A stretch of 12,759 nt of DNA from Alectryocaccomicrobium faecavium. Lineage in GTDB: Bacteria > Bacillota > Clostridia > Christensenellales > Aristaeellaceae. A program made the position numbers and the translations under genes. The notes under the pieces are model-generated. The model was given only the letters and a program-made list of their open reading frames with translations. It was not told where the DNA came from and made no database searches. Location of the stretch: contig DVOT01000167.1 in assembly GCA_018713425.1 (NCBI GenBank), positions 1-12,759 of the forward strand, written 5' to 3'. This document shows positions 1 to 8,134 of the stretch, in pieces (position 1 is the stretch's first letter; every line of letters begins with the position of its first letter).

Positions 1-22
1 CTTTGCTGACGACGTGAGGAAA

Positions 23-77
23 CAACCCCTCAGTCGGCTAGCGCCGACAGCTCCCCTTTGCGAAAGGGGAGCCTTTT
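23..77. repeat. Left inverted arm of the MITE-like element
   Basis: This arm pairs with 212-263. It holds two consecutive hairpins, GTCGGC-TAGC-GCCGAC at 33-48 and a CTCCCC/GGGGAG stem at 50-72, followed by CCTTTT. The second hairpin plus T-run could also act as a weak transcription terminator. Confidence 0.7.
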
Positions 78-211
78 GGAAAGTGCTACATCGACGGAAA
101 TAGCATCAACCAAATATCATTGTACAAAGCAGAATGCGTGCGGGGAAAATTATTGACCGAAACAGATAAAAACCTTTGGATAGTATACCTCCATGTGGCG
201 CGGCAGCGTCT

Positions 212-263
212 AAAAGGCTCCCCTGTGCAAGGGGAGCTGGCAGCGAAGCTGACTGAGGGGTTG
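212..263. repeat. Right inverted arm of the MITE-like element
   Basis: Reverse complement of the left arm with a few substitutions and small length differences, for example GCTTCGCTGCC here against GCTAGCGCCGAC on the left. Because some changes disturb the small hairpins while the overall arm match survives, the copy looks somewhat decayed. Confidence 0.7.
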
Positions 264-367
264 CCTTGCATACAGCAAGCGTTGTCGCTACGGATTTAAT
301 ATGCAGGAAGTAAAATTCGTCCCTGCATTTTCGGAAATGGCAACCGGGTTTGTCAACGATCAAAATT
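264..367. other. Gene-free spacer between the repeat and the terminator
   Basis: No gene with a ribosome binding site is visible on either strand. The only structure seen is a 7-bp inverted repeat, ATGCAGG (301-307) with CCTGCAT (322-328), separated by 14 bases. Its role is unknown. Confidence 0.5.
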
Positions 368-401
368 CCCGGTCACCGCGATTGGTGACCGGGGATTTTT
401 T
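366..401. terminator. Bidirectional Rho-independent terminator
   Basis: A 10-bp perfect stem, 368-377 with 384-393, encloses a 6-base loop and is flanked by an A run (362-365) and six T (396-401). Read on the minus strand, the hairpin begins about 15 bases after the stop codon of the 408-1688 gene and is followed by AATTTT, so it should terminate that gene. The T-run on the plus side would also stop transcripts coming from the left. Confidence 0.85.
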
Positions 402-407
402 ATGGCT

Positions 408-1688
408 TTATTCCGCCGCGTTCATATAGCGCGCCACCAGCATGGGGATATATTCGTTGTTGTAGAAATACCGCCCGCTTACATCGGCATACGCCCTATA
501 TTTGCCGCCGTCGCTCACCGACCCCAAACTCGAAAGATTTTCCAGAATCAAAAGCTGCGGCTCGTCCGTCGTGGAAACGTCCATCAGGATGTACTGCGTC
601 GTACCTTCCACAAAGCTATCCACCACAACGCCGTTGCACTCGAAAATCCGCCCGTGCCAGGCCTCGTACAGCGTTTTCAGTTGCTCATAGTCCATCTTCC
701 AAGCGTTGCGCGAATATTCCGCAATGGAGGGCAAATAGTACATATTAAAGGCGATGGTGGAATCCTGCTTGCCTTCCTTCACGGCCCGGAATCGCACCAG
801 ATTGTCGCCAATGGTGGAGAACTGGGCAATGAAGCTGAACTCGCCGGTTTCCTGATTTACCTCAATCGAATTGTACACAAAGGAGCTATCCACCACAATG
901 GACGCGCCCGGTTCTGTTCGGCCGCTGATCTTTTGTTCGCTCAGCGAAGTCCGCGTAGGCGTATCGTAATCCAGTTCCAGCGCGATTTCCATCACGGGCC
1001 GGTTGATCACAATATCCTTGCGCGCTTGCTTGTGATAGGGCGTTTGCACCAACAGGGAAATGGCATTGTCCCCCGTTGGCTCCACATTGACCATCAGCGA
1101 CAAAAGCCCATTGCGATCCACATCGGCGCTCACATCTTCCCCATTGAGGGAAATGGTGCTGCCGGGAATGATTTGCACCTCCACCGGATACACGCTTGTG
1201 TTTACGCTTATGTACTCCTCCTCCGGGCTGAGCACCACAATGGGCGATTCCGGCGTGGGAATTTGCATCTCGATGTTGGGCAGCTCCGTCTTTTCGCCCG
1301 CGGCGCTGACCATGATAGGCGAAAGCGTTATATTGGCGCCTTCGACCTGGTTGGGATCATAATCGAACCAATCGCTATCGGCAATTTCCAGCCGCGCCAC
1401 CCCGCCGGAAAACAGGCTAACGGTGCGCGTCTGCTCCACATAAATGGAATCGCCATCTTCCCCGTAAAAGGTGATCGCGTGGCCTGGGCGATAGTCTTCC
1501 AGCGTGATCGCCTGCACAACGGGCGCTTTGGCCCCTCCTGGGCCATAGGTGTTTACAATGCGCCGGTTGCGCAGCCAAAATGTCAAATTGTATGCCGCAT
1601 AACAAATTCCGCAAAACACCAGCACGGCGCAAACGCCCGCCAATGTTTTGCGCAGCGGCGAATTCAGCGCAAATCGTTTGTCTTGCAC
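408..1688 (-). CDS. Membrane-anchored extracytoplasmic protein, Ig-like plus OB-like, function unknown
   Basis: I do not recognise a named family. The 426-residue product has a basic N-terminus, one hydrophobic segment (about residues 14-34) that should anchor it, and a long outer part rich in beta-strand patterns. Residues ~145-230 and ~235-320 look like Ig-like or surface-adhesion repeats; the second includes an EQKISGRTEPGASIVVD stretch. Residues ~345-422 have alternating strands and glycines that would suit an OB-type fold. No catalytic motif is evident. The GTG start is chosen because AAGGAGG (1694-1700) lies 5 bases upstream and no in-frame start exists between it and the promoter at 1747-1775. 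The reading frame stays open upstream to 1976 but crosses that promoter. An out-of-frame ATG at 1723 with its own ribosome site raises the possibility of a frameshift at the 5' end. The gene is transcribed alone and ends at the hairpin near 380. Confidence 0.8.
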   Translation of the reverse strand: MQDKRFALNSPLRKTLAGVCAVLVFCGICYAAYNLTFWLRNRRIVNTYGPGGAKAPVVQAITLEDYRPGHAITFYGEDGDSIYVEQTRTVSLFSGGVARLEIADSDWFDYDPNQVEGANITLSPIMVSAAGEKTELPNIEMQIPTPESPIVVLSPEEEYISVNTSVYPVEVQIIPGSTISLNGEDVSADVDRNGLLSLMVNVEPTGDNAISLLVQTPYHKQARKDIVINRPVMEIALELDYDTPTRTSLSEQKISGRTEPGASIVVDSSFVYNSIEVNQETGEFSFIAQFSTIGDNLVRFRAVKEGKQDSTIAFNMYYLPSIAEYSRNAWKMDYEQLKTLYEAWHGRIFECNGVVVDSFVEGTTQYILMDVSTTDEPQLLILENLSSLGSVSDGGKYRAYADVSGRYFYNNEYIPMLVARYMNAAE

Positions 1689-1723
1689 GGTTTCCTCCTT
1701 TGGTTTTTCCCTGCTTTGGGCAT
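1664..1723 (-). other. Candidate 19-codon leader ORF or frameshifted true start
   Basis: An ATG at 1723-1721 has a strong GGAGG (1729-1733) 5 bases upstream and lies about 17 bases after the predicted transcription start. The frame runs 19 codons, rich in Lys and Arg, and stops with TGA at 1666-1664, overlapping the first 25 bases of the downstream GTG-started gene in another frame. One extra base near the GGG-AAAAA run would fuse this ATG to the downstream frame, giving a basic N-terminal extension before the membrane anchor. It is therefore either a translationally coupled leader peptide or a sequencing/assembly indel (or real mutation) that moved the start. Confidence 0.4.
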
Positions 1724-1746
1724 AGAGACCTCCTCTAGCATTTTCT

Positions 1747-1775
1747 ATTATACCACGCTTTTGCGCGCGTGCCCA
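1747..1775 (-). promoter_or_regulatory. Vegetative (sigma-A type) promoter for the 408-1688 gene
   Basis: On the minus strand, TGGGCA (1775-1770, 4 of 6 matches to TTGACA) is followed by a 17-base spacer and a perfect TATAAT (1752-1747). The predicted transcription start is near 1740, leaving a ~52-base leader that contains both the ATG at 1723 and the GTG at 1688. The position downstream of the opp terminator supports separate transcription. Confidence 0.75.
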
Positions 1776-1943
1776 TACCTTTCGCAGGAAATTCCAAAAA
1801 GATCGGGAGAAACGCCCTGTATGTAAAATATTTCTCCTACCGACCGTGCAAAAATTTTCGCGCCATTCATCGAAGGCGAGCACGATACAAAAACCATCAA
1901 CCAGGCAATCGCGTACACCGACCGCCGGTTTGCCAATAACCAA
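1776..1943. other. Spacer between the opp terminator and the downstream promoter
   Basis: Frames are open here, as expected in GC-rich DNA, but none has a usable ribosome binding site. The one visible structure is an inverted repeat, GGAGAAA (1806-1812) with TTTCTCC (1831-1837), with an 18-base gap. It lies 31-62 bases upstream of the -35 hexamer at 1775, where a regulator could bind. Otherwise nothing is seen. Confidence 0.4.
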
Positions 1944-1972
1944 AGCCGCCCGGCGCGATGCGCCGGGCGGCT
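1944..1972 (-). terminator. GC-rich hairpin terminator of the opp operon
   Basis: A 13-bp perfect stem (1944-1956 with 1960-1972) closes a 3-base loop and begins 22 bases after the stop codon of the substrate-binding protein gene. On the minus strand it is followed by TTGGTTATTGG, a weak T-tract, so termination may be incomplete. Its very stable stem and its position still make it the likely end of the operon. Confidence 0.75.
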
Positions 1973-1994
1973 CCAAGGGGCTTACCCGATTTGC

Positions 1995-3764
1995 TTATTC
2001 AGCAATGGTCACATAATTCCAGACGACGTCGCCCGTCACCAGAACCGCAAGGTTCTGGACGTTCGGCTTCACCATGTAGGGATTCACGTAGAAGTGCAGC
2101 GGAGCCACAGCGCCAGTGGCCATGAGGATTTCCTCCGCCTCGGCGCACATCGCAGCGCGCGCTTCCGGATCGGATTCGGCCTTGATCTTTTCTACCAGCG
2201 CATCATAGGCTTCGGCCCAGGTCTGGTTGCCTTCGAGGCCCCAGTACGCGCCGAGACCGGCGTCCGCGGTGTTCTCGGTGTAGCGGGTGTAGTCGCCCAC
2301 ATCCTGGCCGAGGCGCGGATAGTTGTTGCCCGAGCTGCTGATGAAGATCTCCAGGAAGTTCACGCAATCGTTGAAGTCCGCAACCCAGCCCATACGGGAA
2401 GCTTCCGCGTCGCCGTTGCCGAGCTTGGTCTGCAGGGTCGCCCAGGCTTCCGTGCTGATGGTGGCGGTGATGCCAACGCTGTTCCAGCACTCCTGCACGT
2501 ACTGCACGATGGCGGAGTTGGTGGCATTCTGGTTGAAGGCGAATTCGAAGACCGGCACATCGGTGAACATGATGTTGCCTTCCTCAATGGAGCCAGTGTA
2601 GGAGTAGCCCAGGTCGATCAGGATGTTGATGGCTTCCACCATGTCCTGCGTGTAAACCGGGTTCTCTTCCGACGGAGTCGCCGTGCCGGCATACCAGGAG
2701 CCATAGCCTTCCGCCGTGCGGACGTTCTCATTCAAGCCGTCAGACAGCGCGTTCGGGAAGAAGCCGGTGGCCGGCGCTTCGCCGCCCATGGTGACGTAAT
2801 CCACTTCGTCCTGACGGTTGATCATCAGACCGAGCGCATAACGCACGCGAGACTGTTCCTGGATGGTGAGGGTCTTGCCTTCCGGCGAGAGATCCTTGTG
2901 CACGTTGAACAGGATATAGTAGGTGCCGAGCTGCTCGCCCATCACGAGTTCGCCGGGATACGTGGCGTTCAGACGCTCAAACTCCGCGGGATCCATGCTC
3001 TCAATGAAATCGGCCGCGCCGGATTCATAGGCTGCCAGGATCGCAACGCTGTCTTCCGCCAGGTAGGCATTGACGCCACCCAGGGACACGTTTTCCGCGT
3101 TCCAGTAGTAGGGGTTCTTTTCGAAGGCGGCAACGTCGTCCACCGCAAAGTTGGTCATGCGGAAGGGGCCGGTGCCGATGTAGGTCTCAGGATTCACGGC
3201 CCACGCGCCTTCGGAATCCGCCAGGTCGACCTTCACCGGATAGTAGGTGGTGAAGCCGCACAGGTCGAGGAAGTAAGCGCAGGGATTGGCAAGCGTCACG
3301 GTCAGCGTACGCGCCTCGTCGTCCGCCACCACGTTCAGGGTGCCGTCTTCATTGCGGGCGATGTAGTCGAACAGATAGCCATAAGCCGCGCCCAGATCCG
3401 GATCCGCCGCGCGGTTCCAGCTCTTCGCGAAGTCGCTCGCGAAGAAATCCGAGCCATCCGACCACTTCAGACCTTCGCGCAGGGTGAAGGTGTACACGAG
3501 GCCGTCGTCCGAAATCGTGTAGCTTTCGGCCATTTCAGGGGCCTGCGTCGCCACGCCGTCCACCACCTGCGTGCCCATCAGGCCGCAGAACGCCAGGCGG
3601 ATAATGTTCGAACCCGCGGAAGCGGAGTTCAGCGCCGGATCCATGCTCTCCGGGGTGCCGCCGCCATACATGACATTGACGACTTCCCCTTCGGCCGAAG
3701 CGCCAACGGCGCCCATCGCGAAGAGCATCACCAGGGAAAGAACCAGAGCAAGTGTCTTTTTCAT
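1995..3764 (-). CDS. oppA: Oligopeptide ABC transporter substrate-binding protein (SBP family 5)
   Basis: This 589-residue protein is the extracytoplasmic receptor that binds peptides and delivers them to OppBC. It has a Sec signal peptide (basic MKK, hydrophobic core ~5-20, AXA-type site near GASA at 21-24). Family 5 hallmarks follow: MDPALN (41-46), the LREGLKWSDGSDF region (95-107), FAKSWNRAADP (112-122), GTGPFRMTNF (197-206), and a C-terminal WVADFNDCVNFLEIF (460-474). Length is typical of OppA/DppA. No cysteine lies at the end of the signal sequence; the first one is residue 60, so this is not a standard lipoprotein. GAGGAGG sits 8 bases before the ATG. It is the last gene of the operon, 55 bases after oppF, with a hairpin in the gap that may favour its own mRNA level. 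Peptide rather than nickel or sugar substrate is inferred from the opp-like partners; exact specificity cannot be read from sequence. Confidence 0.93.
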   Translation of the reverse strand: MKKTLALVLSLVMLFAMGAVGASAEGEVVNVMYGGGTPESMDPALNSASAGSNIIRLAFCGLMGTQVVDGVATQAPEMAESYTISDDGLVYTFTLREGLKWSDGSDFFASDFAKSWNRAADPDLGAAYGYLFDYIARNEDGTLNVVADDEARTLTVTLANPCAYFLDLCGFTTYYPVKVDLADSEGAWAVNPETYIGTGPFRMTNFAVDDVAAFEKNPYYWNAENVSLGGVNAYLAEDSVAILAAYESGAADFIESMDPAEFERLNATYPGELVMGEQLGTYYILFNVHKDLSPEGKTLTIQEQSRVRYALGLMINRQDEVDYVTMGGEAPATGFFPNALSDGLNENVRTAEGYGSWYAGTATPSEENPVYTQDMVEAINILIDLGYSYTGSIEEGNIMFTDVPVFEFAFNQNATNSAIVQYVQECWNSVGITATISTEAWATLQTKLGNGDAEASRMGWVADFNDCVNFLEIFISSSGNNYPRLGQDVGDYTRYTENTADAGLGAYWGLEGNQTWAEAYDALVEKIKAESDPEARAAMCAEAEEILMATGAVAPLHFYVNPYMVKPNVQNLAVLVTGDVVWNYVTIAE

Positions 3765-3791
3765 GGACTGTTCCTCCTCAAGGATAATCTA

Positions 3792-3817
3792 TTGCACGCC
3801 CACGCCGGGCGATACAA
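3792..3817 (-). promoter_or_regulatory. Intercistronic hairpin between oppF and the binding-protein gene
   Basis: On the minus strand, TTGTATCGCCC (3817-3807) pairs with GGGCGTGCAA (3801-3792), giving ten base pairs with one bulged T and one G-T pair around a 5-base loop. It starts 2 bases after the oppF stop codon. It is followed by TAGATTATCC, not a T-run, so it does not look like a terminator. A hairpin here can protect one side of a cleaved mRNA and so set relative amounts of ATPase and binding protein; that role is inferred. Confidence 0.45.
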
Positions 3818-3819
3818 TC

Positions 3820-5828
<2,009 letters not shown>

Positions 5829-5842
5829 ACGCGTACCCTCCC

Positions 5843-6892
5843 TTATGAACGCAGCTTGGGATCGAACGCATCGCGCAATCCGTTGCCCAGCAGGTTGAAT
5901 GAAAGAACGATCAAGAAAATCGAAAGCGCGGGGAACAGCAGCAGATACGGGTAGGAAATCAAGCCGCTGCGCGCGTCCGAGGCGAGGGAACCCAGCGAGG
6001 GCATCGGCATAGACACGCCCAGGCCCACGAACGAAAGGAACGATTCCGTGAAAATTGCGCTGGGGATCTGCATCGCCGCCGTGATGATGATGATGGAGAC
6101 GCAGTTGGGCAACATGTGCTTGCGAATGATGTGCGCCGCGCTGGCGCCCGTGGCGCGGGCCGCGAGCACGTATTCCTGCTCTTTGATAGAGAGCACCTGG
6201 CCGCGCACCTGACGAGCCATGCTCACCCAATACAGAAGGCCAAACACAATGAAGATGGAAATCATGCCTGGGCCCAACCGGATGATCAAATCGTTCGTAG
6301 AAGTGCTGATAAAATCTTTGATGGCCACCGAGAGCAGAATCACGATCAGCACATCCGGCAAGGAATAAATGATGTCCACAATGCGCATCATCACCAAATC
6401 GACCTTGCCGCCAAAGTAGCCGGAAATGGAACCATAAATGATGCCAATGATCACAACGATCAAGGCCGCGACAAAGCCCACCATCAGGGAAATGCGCGTG
6501 CCGTAGATCACGCGGATGCAATAATCGCGCCCCAGGTTATCGGTACCCATGATGTGCGGGAACACGAATTCCCCGTTGTCGATGCGCGCCTGCTCCTTGC
6601 GCGAATATTCAAACGGCATCAGGTGCTTCGCCGATACGTCCTGCTGCGTATAATTATATGGATACACATACGGCACGATGATGGCGATCAGCGTGATAAA
6701 GATCAAAAGGCACAAACAAAACATTGCCAGCTTGTTCGCGCGCAGGCGGCGCATCGCGTCGCGCATATAGGAAACGGATTGCCGCTGCGTTACCTGCTGC
6801 GCCTTTTCCGCATCGCTGGCGGTGGCGAATTTCGCCGGATCAATCTGAAAGGAAAGGAAATTCTTCTTTGGCATGTTTCCGCTCTTATCCAC
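5843..6892 (-). CDS. oppC: Oligopeptide ABC transporter permease OppC
   Basis: This 349-residue membrane permease forms the translocation channel with OppB. A cytoplasmic N-terminal stretch of ~55 residues contains SYMRDAMRRLRANKLAMF, the typical OppC N-terminal region, followed by the first membrane segment (~56-76). The outer loop holds IMGTDNLGRD (114-123), a strong OppC hallmark. Further membrane segments lie around 135-158, 172-190, 208-226, 265-282 and 315-336. The EAA loop that docks onto the ATPases spans ~238-263 (EQEYVLAARATGAS, then KHMLPN), followed by PSAIFTESFLSFVGLG. The start is GTG at 6892: GAGGTGA (6905-6899) sits 6 bases upstream, whereas the later ATG at 6874 has only a poor site. 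It follows oppB by 14 bases. Confidence 0.95.
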   Translation of the reverse strand: MDKSGNMPKKNFLSFQIDPAKFATASDAEKAQQVTQRQSVSYMRDAMRRLRANKLAMFCLCLLIFITLIAIIVPYVYPYNYTQQDVSAKHLMPFEYSRKEQARIDNGEFVFPHIMGTDNLGRDYCIRVIYGTRISLMVGFVAALIVVIIGIIYGSISGYFGGKVDLVMMRIVDIIYSLPDVLIVILLSVAIKDFISTSTNDLIIRLGPGMISIFIVFGLLYWVSMARQVRGQVLSIKEQEYVLAARATGASAAHIIRKHMLPNCVSIIIITAAMQIPSAIFTESFLSFVGLGVSMPMPSLGSLASDARSGLISYPYLLLFPALSIFLIVLSFNLLGNGLRDAFDPKLRS

Positions 6893-6906
6893 TTTTCGTC
6901 ACCTCG
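6893..6906 (-). promoter_or_regulatory. Ribosome binding site deciding the oppC GTG start
   Basis: GAGGTGA occupies 6905-6899 on the minus strand, 6 bases ahead of GTG (6892-6890) and directly after the oppB stop. The ATG six codons later is preceded only by GAGCGGAAAC, so the GTG is the better start. Confidence 0.7.
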
Positions 6907-7833
6907 TTAACCCAAGTTGATCCGGGGATCCAACACCTTATACAGCACGTCGGCAATAAAGTTCATCATGATGATCATCACGGCGAGGAAGATGGTGACG
7001 CCCATGATCATCATATAGTCCGTGCGCAGCATGCTGTTGACGAACAGGCGCCCCAGGCCGGGCACGGAGAAAATGTTCTCCACCACCATGGAACCCGTGA
7101 GGATGTAGGCCATCATGGGGCCTGCGTATGTAATGACCGGACCCATGGAATTTTTGAGGGCGTGCTTGAAAATCACGCGAGTGTTTTTGAGGCCCTTGGC
7201 GCGCGCGGTGCGGATGTAATCCTGACCCAATACGTCCAACATGGCGGAGCGCTCCAGGCGCGTGATATAAGCCATGGGGTACAGGGAAAGGGACAGCGCC
7301 GGAAGCACCATGCCGCCGGGCTGCGTCGCCATCGTGGGCGCCCAGCCAAGCCGCAGGGCGAAGATGATGAGCAGCAAGGTGGCAATCACAAAGGAAGGCA
7401 TGCTCACCAAGGCGGTAGTGACCACCTGAATGACCTTATCCAGCAGTTTCCCGCGCTTGAGCGCCGCGAGCGCGCCTAAGATCACGCCCACAACGATGGC
7501 CATGCCCGCCGCGCTGAGCCCCAATTTCATGGAATAGCTAAATCCACCCATGATCAGCTCGCTGACCGTGCTGCCCACCCACTTGGTGGAAAGGCCAAAG
7601 TCCCCCCGCAAAATGTTTGCCAGATAATTCAAAAATTGCACTGGCACCGGCTTATCAAAGCCGTATTTTGCTTCCAAGGCGGCAATCGTCTCGTCAGAAA
7701 GGGCCTTTTCGGCATTGAACGGGCTTGCCGGTATGGCATGCATCACAAAAAACGTGATGGCGATCACCAGGAACATGGTGAGCACCGCCATGCCAAGGCG
7801 CTTGAAAATGTACAGCAGGAATTTGGTGTTCAT
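6907..7833 (-). CDS. oppB: Oligopeptide ABC transporter permease OppB
   Basis: First gene of the opp operon, 308 residues, the second channel-forming permease. The N-terminus YIFKRLGMAVLTMFLVIAI begins the first membrane segment (~12-32). An outer domain includes LEAKYGFDKPVPVQFLNYL (53-71) and RGDFGLS (76-82), both characteristic of OppB/DppB. Further membrane segments lie near 102-125, 138-162, 176-190, 233-252 and 275-297. The EAA loop is around 204-226 (QDYIRTARAKGL), and VENIFSVPGLGRLF (251-264) is a family hallmark. GAAGGGA lies about 9 bases upstream of the ATG. The gene follows a near-perfect promoter with a ~95-base leader. Confidence 0.95.
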   Translation of the reverse strand: MNTKFLLYIFKRLGMAVLTMFLVIAITFFVMHAIPASPFNAEKALSDETIAALEAKYGFDKPVPVQFLNYLANILRGDFGLSTKWVGSTVSELIMGGFSYSMKLGLSAAGMAIVVGVILGALAALKRGKLLDKVIQVVTTALVSMPSFVIATLLLIIFALRLGWAPTMATQPGGMVLPALSLSLYPMAYITRLERSAMLDVLGQDYIRTARAKGLKNTRVIFKHALKNSMGPVITYAGPMMAYILTGSMVVENIFSVPGLGRLFVNSMLRTDYMMIMGVTIFLAVMIIMMNFIADVLYKVLDPRINLG

Positions 7834-7934
7834 CGCGTCGCATCCCTTCAGTTCATGAATCAGCCGGTTCTATCGCAGTGCGAACAGATCCCGGCAACAC
7901 CATTGGGAAAAACAAACATTTGAATTGATTATTT

Positions 7935-7963
7935 ATTATACCTTGTTATAGTTCCTGTGTCAA
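7935..7963 (-). promoter_or_regulatory. Consensus vegetative promoter for oppBCDFA
   Basis: On the minus strand a perfect TTGACA (7963-7958) is separated by 17 bases from a perfect TATAAT (7940-7935). An A-rich tract lies just upstream of the -35. Predicted transcription begins near 7928, giving a ~95-base untranslated leader before oppB. Such a promoter should be strong unless repressed. Confidence 0.9.
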
Positions 7964-7983
7964 TACTTTTTTGCAAGTTTCCG

Positions 7984-8013
7984 ATGTTAAATATTCACGC
8001 ATCGCATTAACAT
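7984..8013. promoter_or_regulatory. Inverted repeat upstream of the opp promoter (candidate operator)
   Basis: ATGTTAA (7984-7990) and TTAACAT (8007-8013) form a 7-bp inverted repeat with a 16-base gap, starting 20 bases upstream of the opp -35 box. The placement suits an activator or repressor site; no known regulator motif is recognised. Confidence 0.25.
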
Positions 8014-8039
8014 TCCCAATCCTCCCCGCTCCGCGGCGC

Positions 8040-8070
8040 ATGCGAAAAAAAATCAATGAAAACGTCGCAT
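8040..8070. promoter_or_regulatory. Inverted repeat upstream of the rightward promoter (candidate operator)
   Basis: ATGCGA (8040-8045) and TCGCAT (8065-8070) form an inverted repeat with a 19-base gap, ending 8 bases upstream of the -35 hexamer at 8079. Another TCGCAT lies at 8002-8007 and a CGCATGCG palindrome at 8037-8044. Arms of 6 bp can arise by chance, so this is only a candidate regulator site. Confidence 0.25.
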
Positions 8071-8078
8071 TTTCCCTA

Positions 8079-8106
8079 TCGACAAATCGCTTCTTTGTGA
8101 TATAAT
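8079..8106 (+). promoter_or_regulatory. Extended -10 promoter for the thiolation/repair operon
   Basis: TCGACA (8079-8084, 5 of 6 matches to TTGACA) is followed by 16 bases and a perfect TATAAT (8101-8106) preceded by the extended TG motif (8098-8099). Predicted transcription begins near 8113, about 20 bases ahead of the first start codon. Confidence 0.85.
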
Positions 8107-8134
8107 GGACGTAGCATAGTTTGGGAGGGTCTTG

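Larger units (their letters stand above)
23..263. mobile_element. MITE-like element with long inverted terminal arms
   Basis: Two arms, 23-77 and 212-263, are imperfect reverse complements over about 53 bases. Each starts at its outer edge with CAACCCCTCAGTC and ends inward with GGGGAGCCTTTT. Each arm also folds on itself. The left arm has a perfect 10-bp stem (50-59 with 63-72) and a 6-bp stem (33-38 with 43-48). The right arm has an 8-bp stem (217-224 with 230-237) and a 4-bp stem (241-244 with 248-251). The ~134-bp core (78-211) has no convincing gene. The structure fits a small non-autonomous element mobilised in trans. I recall near-identical hairpin arms as frequent intergenic repeats in gut clostridia, but could not check this. 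No target-site duplication is obvious. Confidence 0.6.
7834..8134. other. Divergent control region between opp and the thiolation/repair operon
   Basis: About 300 bases without a supported gene. It holds the leftward opp promoter (7935-7963), the rightward promoter (8079-8106), A/T tracts beside both -35 boxes that could act as UP elements (7964-7972 and 8045-8053), and several copies of the hexamer TCGCAT. The opp leader (7834-7928) shows no riboswitch or attenuator fold that I can recognise. Confidence 0.7.

Noticed and set aside
1748..1936. 62-codon minus-strand ORF with a hydrophobic, lipoprotein-like stretch
   Set aside because: It starts at TTG with no ribosome site, directly behind the opp terminator, and its end overlaps the -10 box of the next promoter. 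Most likely chance.
1689..1976. Upstream extension of the 408-1688 frame to 1976
   Set aside because: The frame is open, but the extension crosses the promoter at 1747-1775 and the opp terminator, and it has no ribosome site. The GTG at 1688 with AAGGAGG is a better start.
7860..7919. 19-codon ORF in the opp leader containing a Cys-x-x-Cys
   Set aside because: Its ATG lies only about 9 bases after the predicted transcription start and has no ribosome site, so it is probably chance.
8132..8134. TTG as start of the small membrane protein gene
   Set aside because: The ribosome site is too close to it (about 3 bases). The ATG immediately after has normal spacing.
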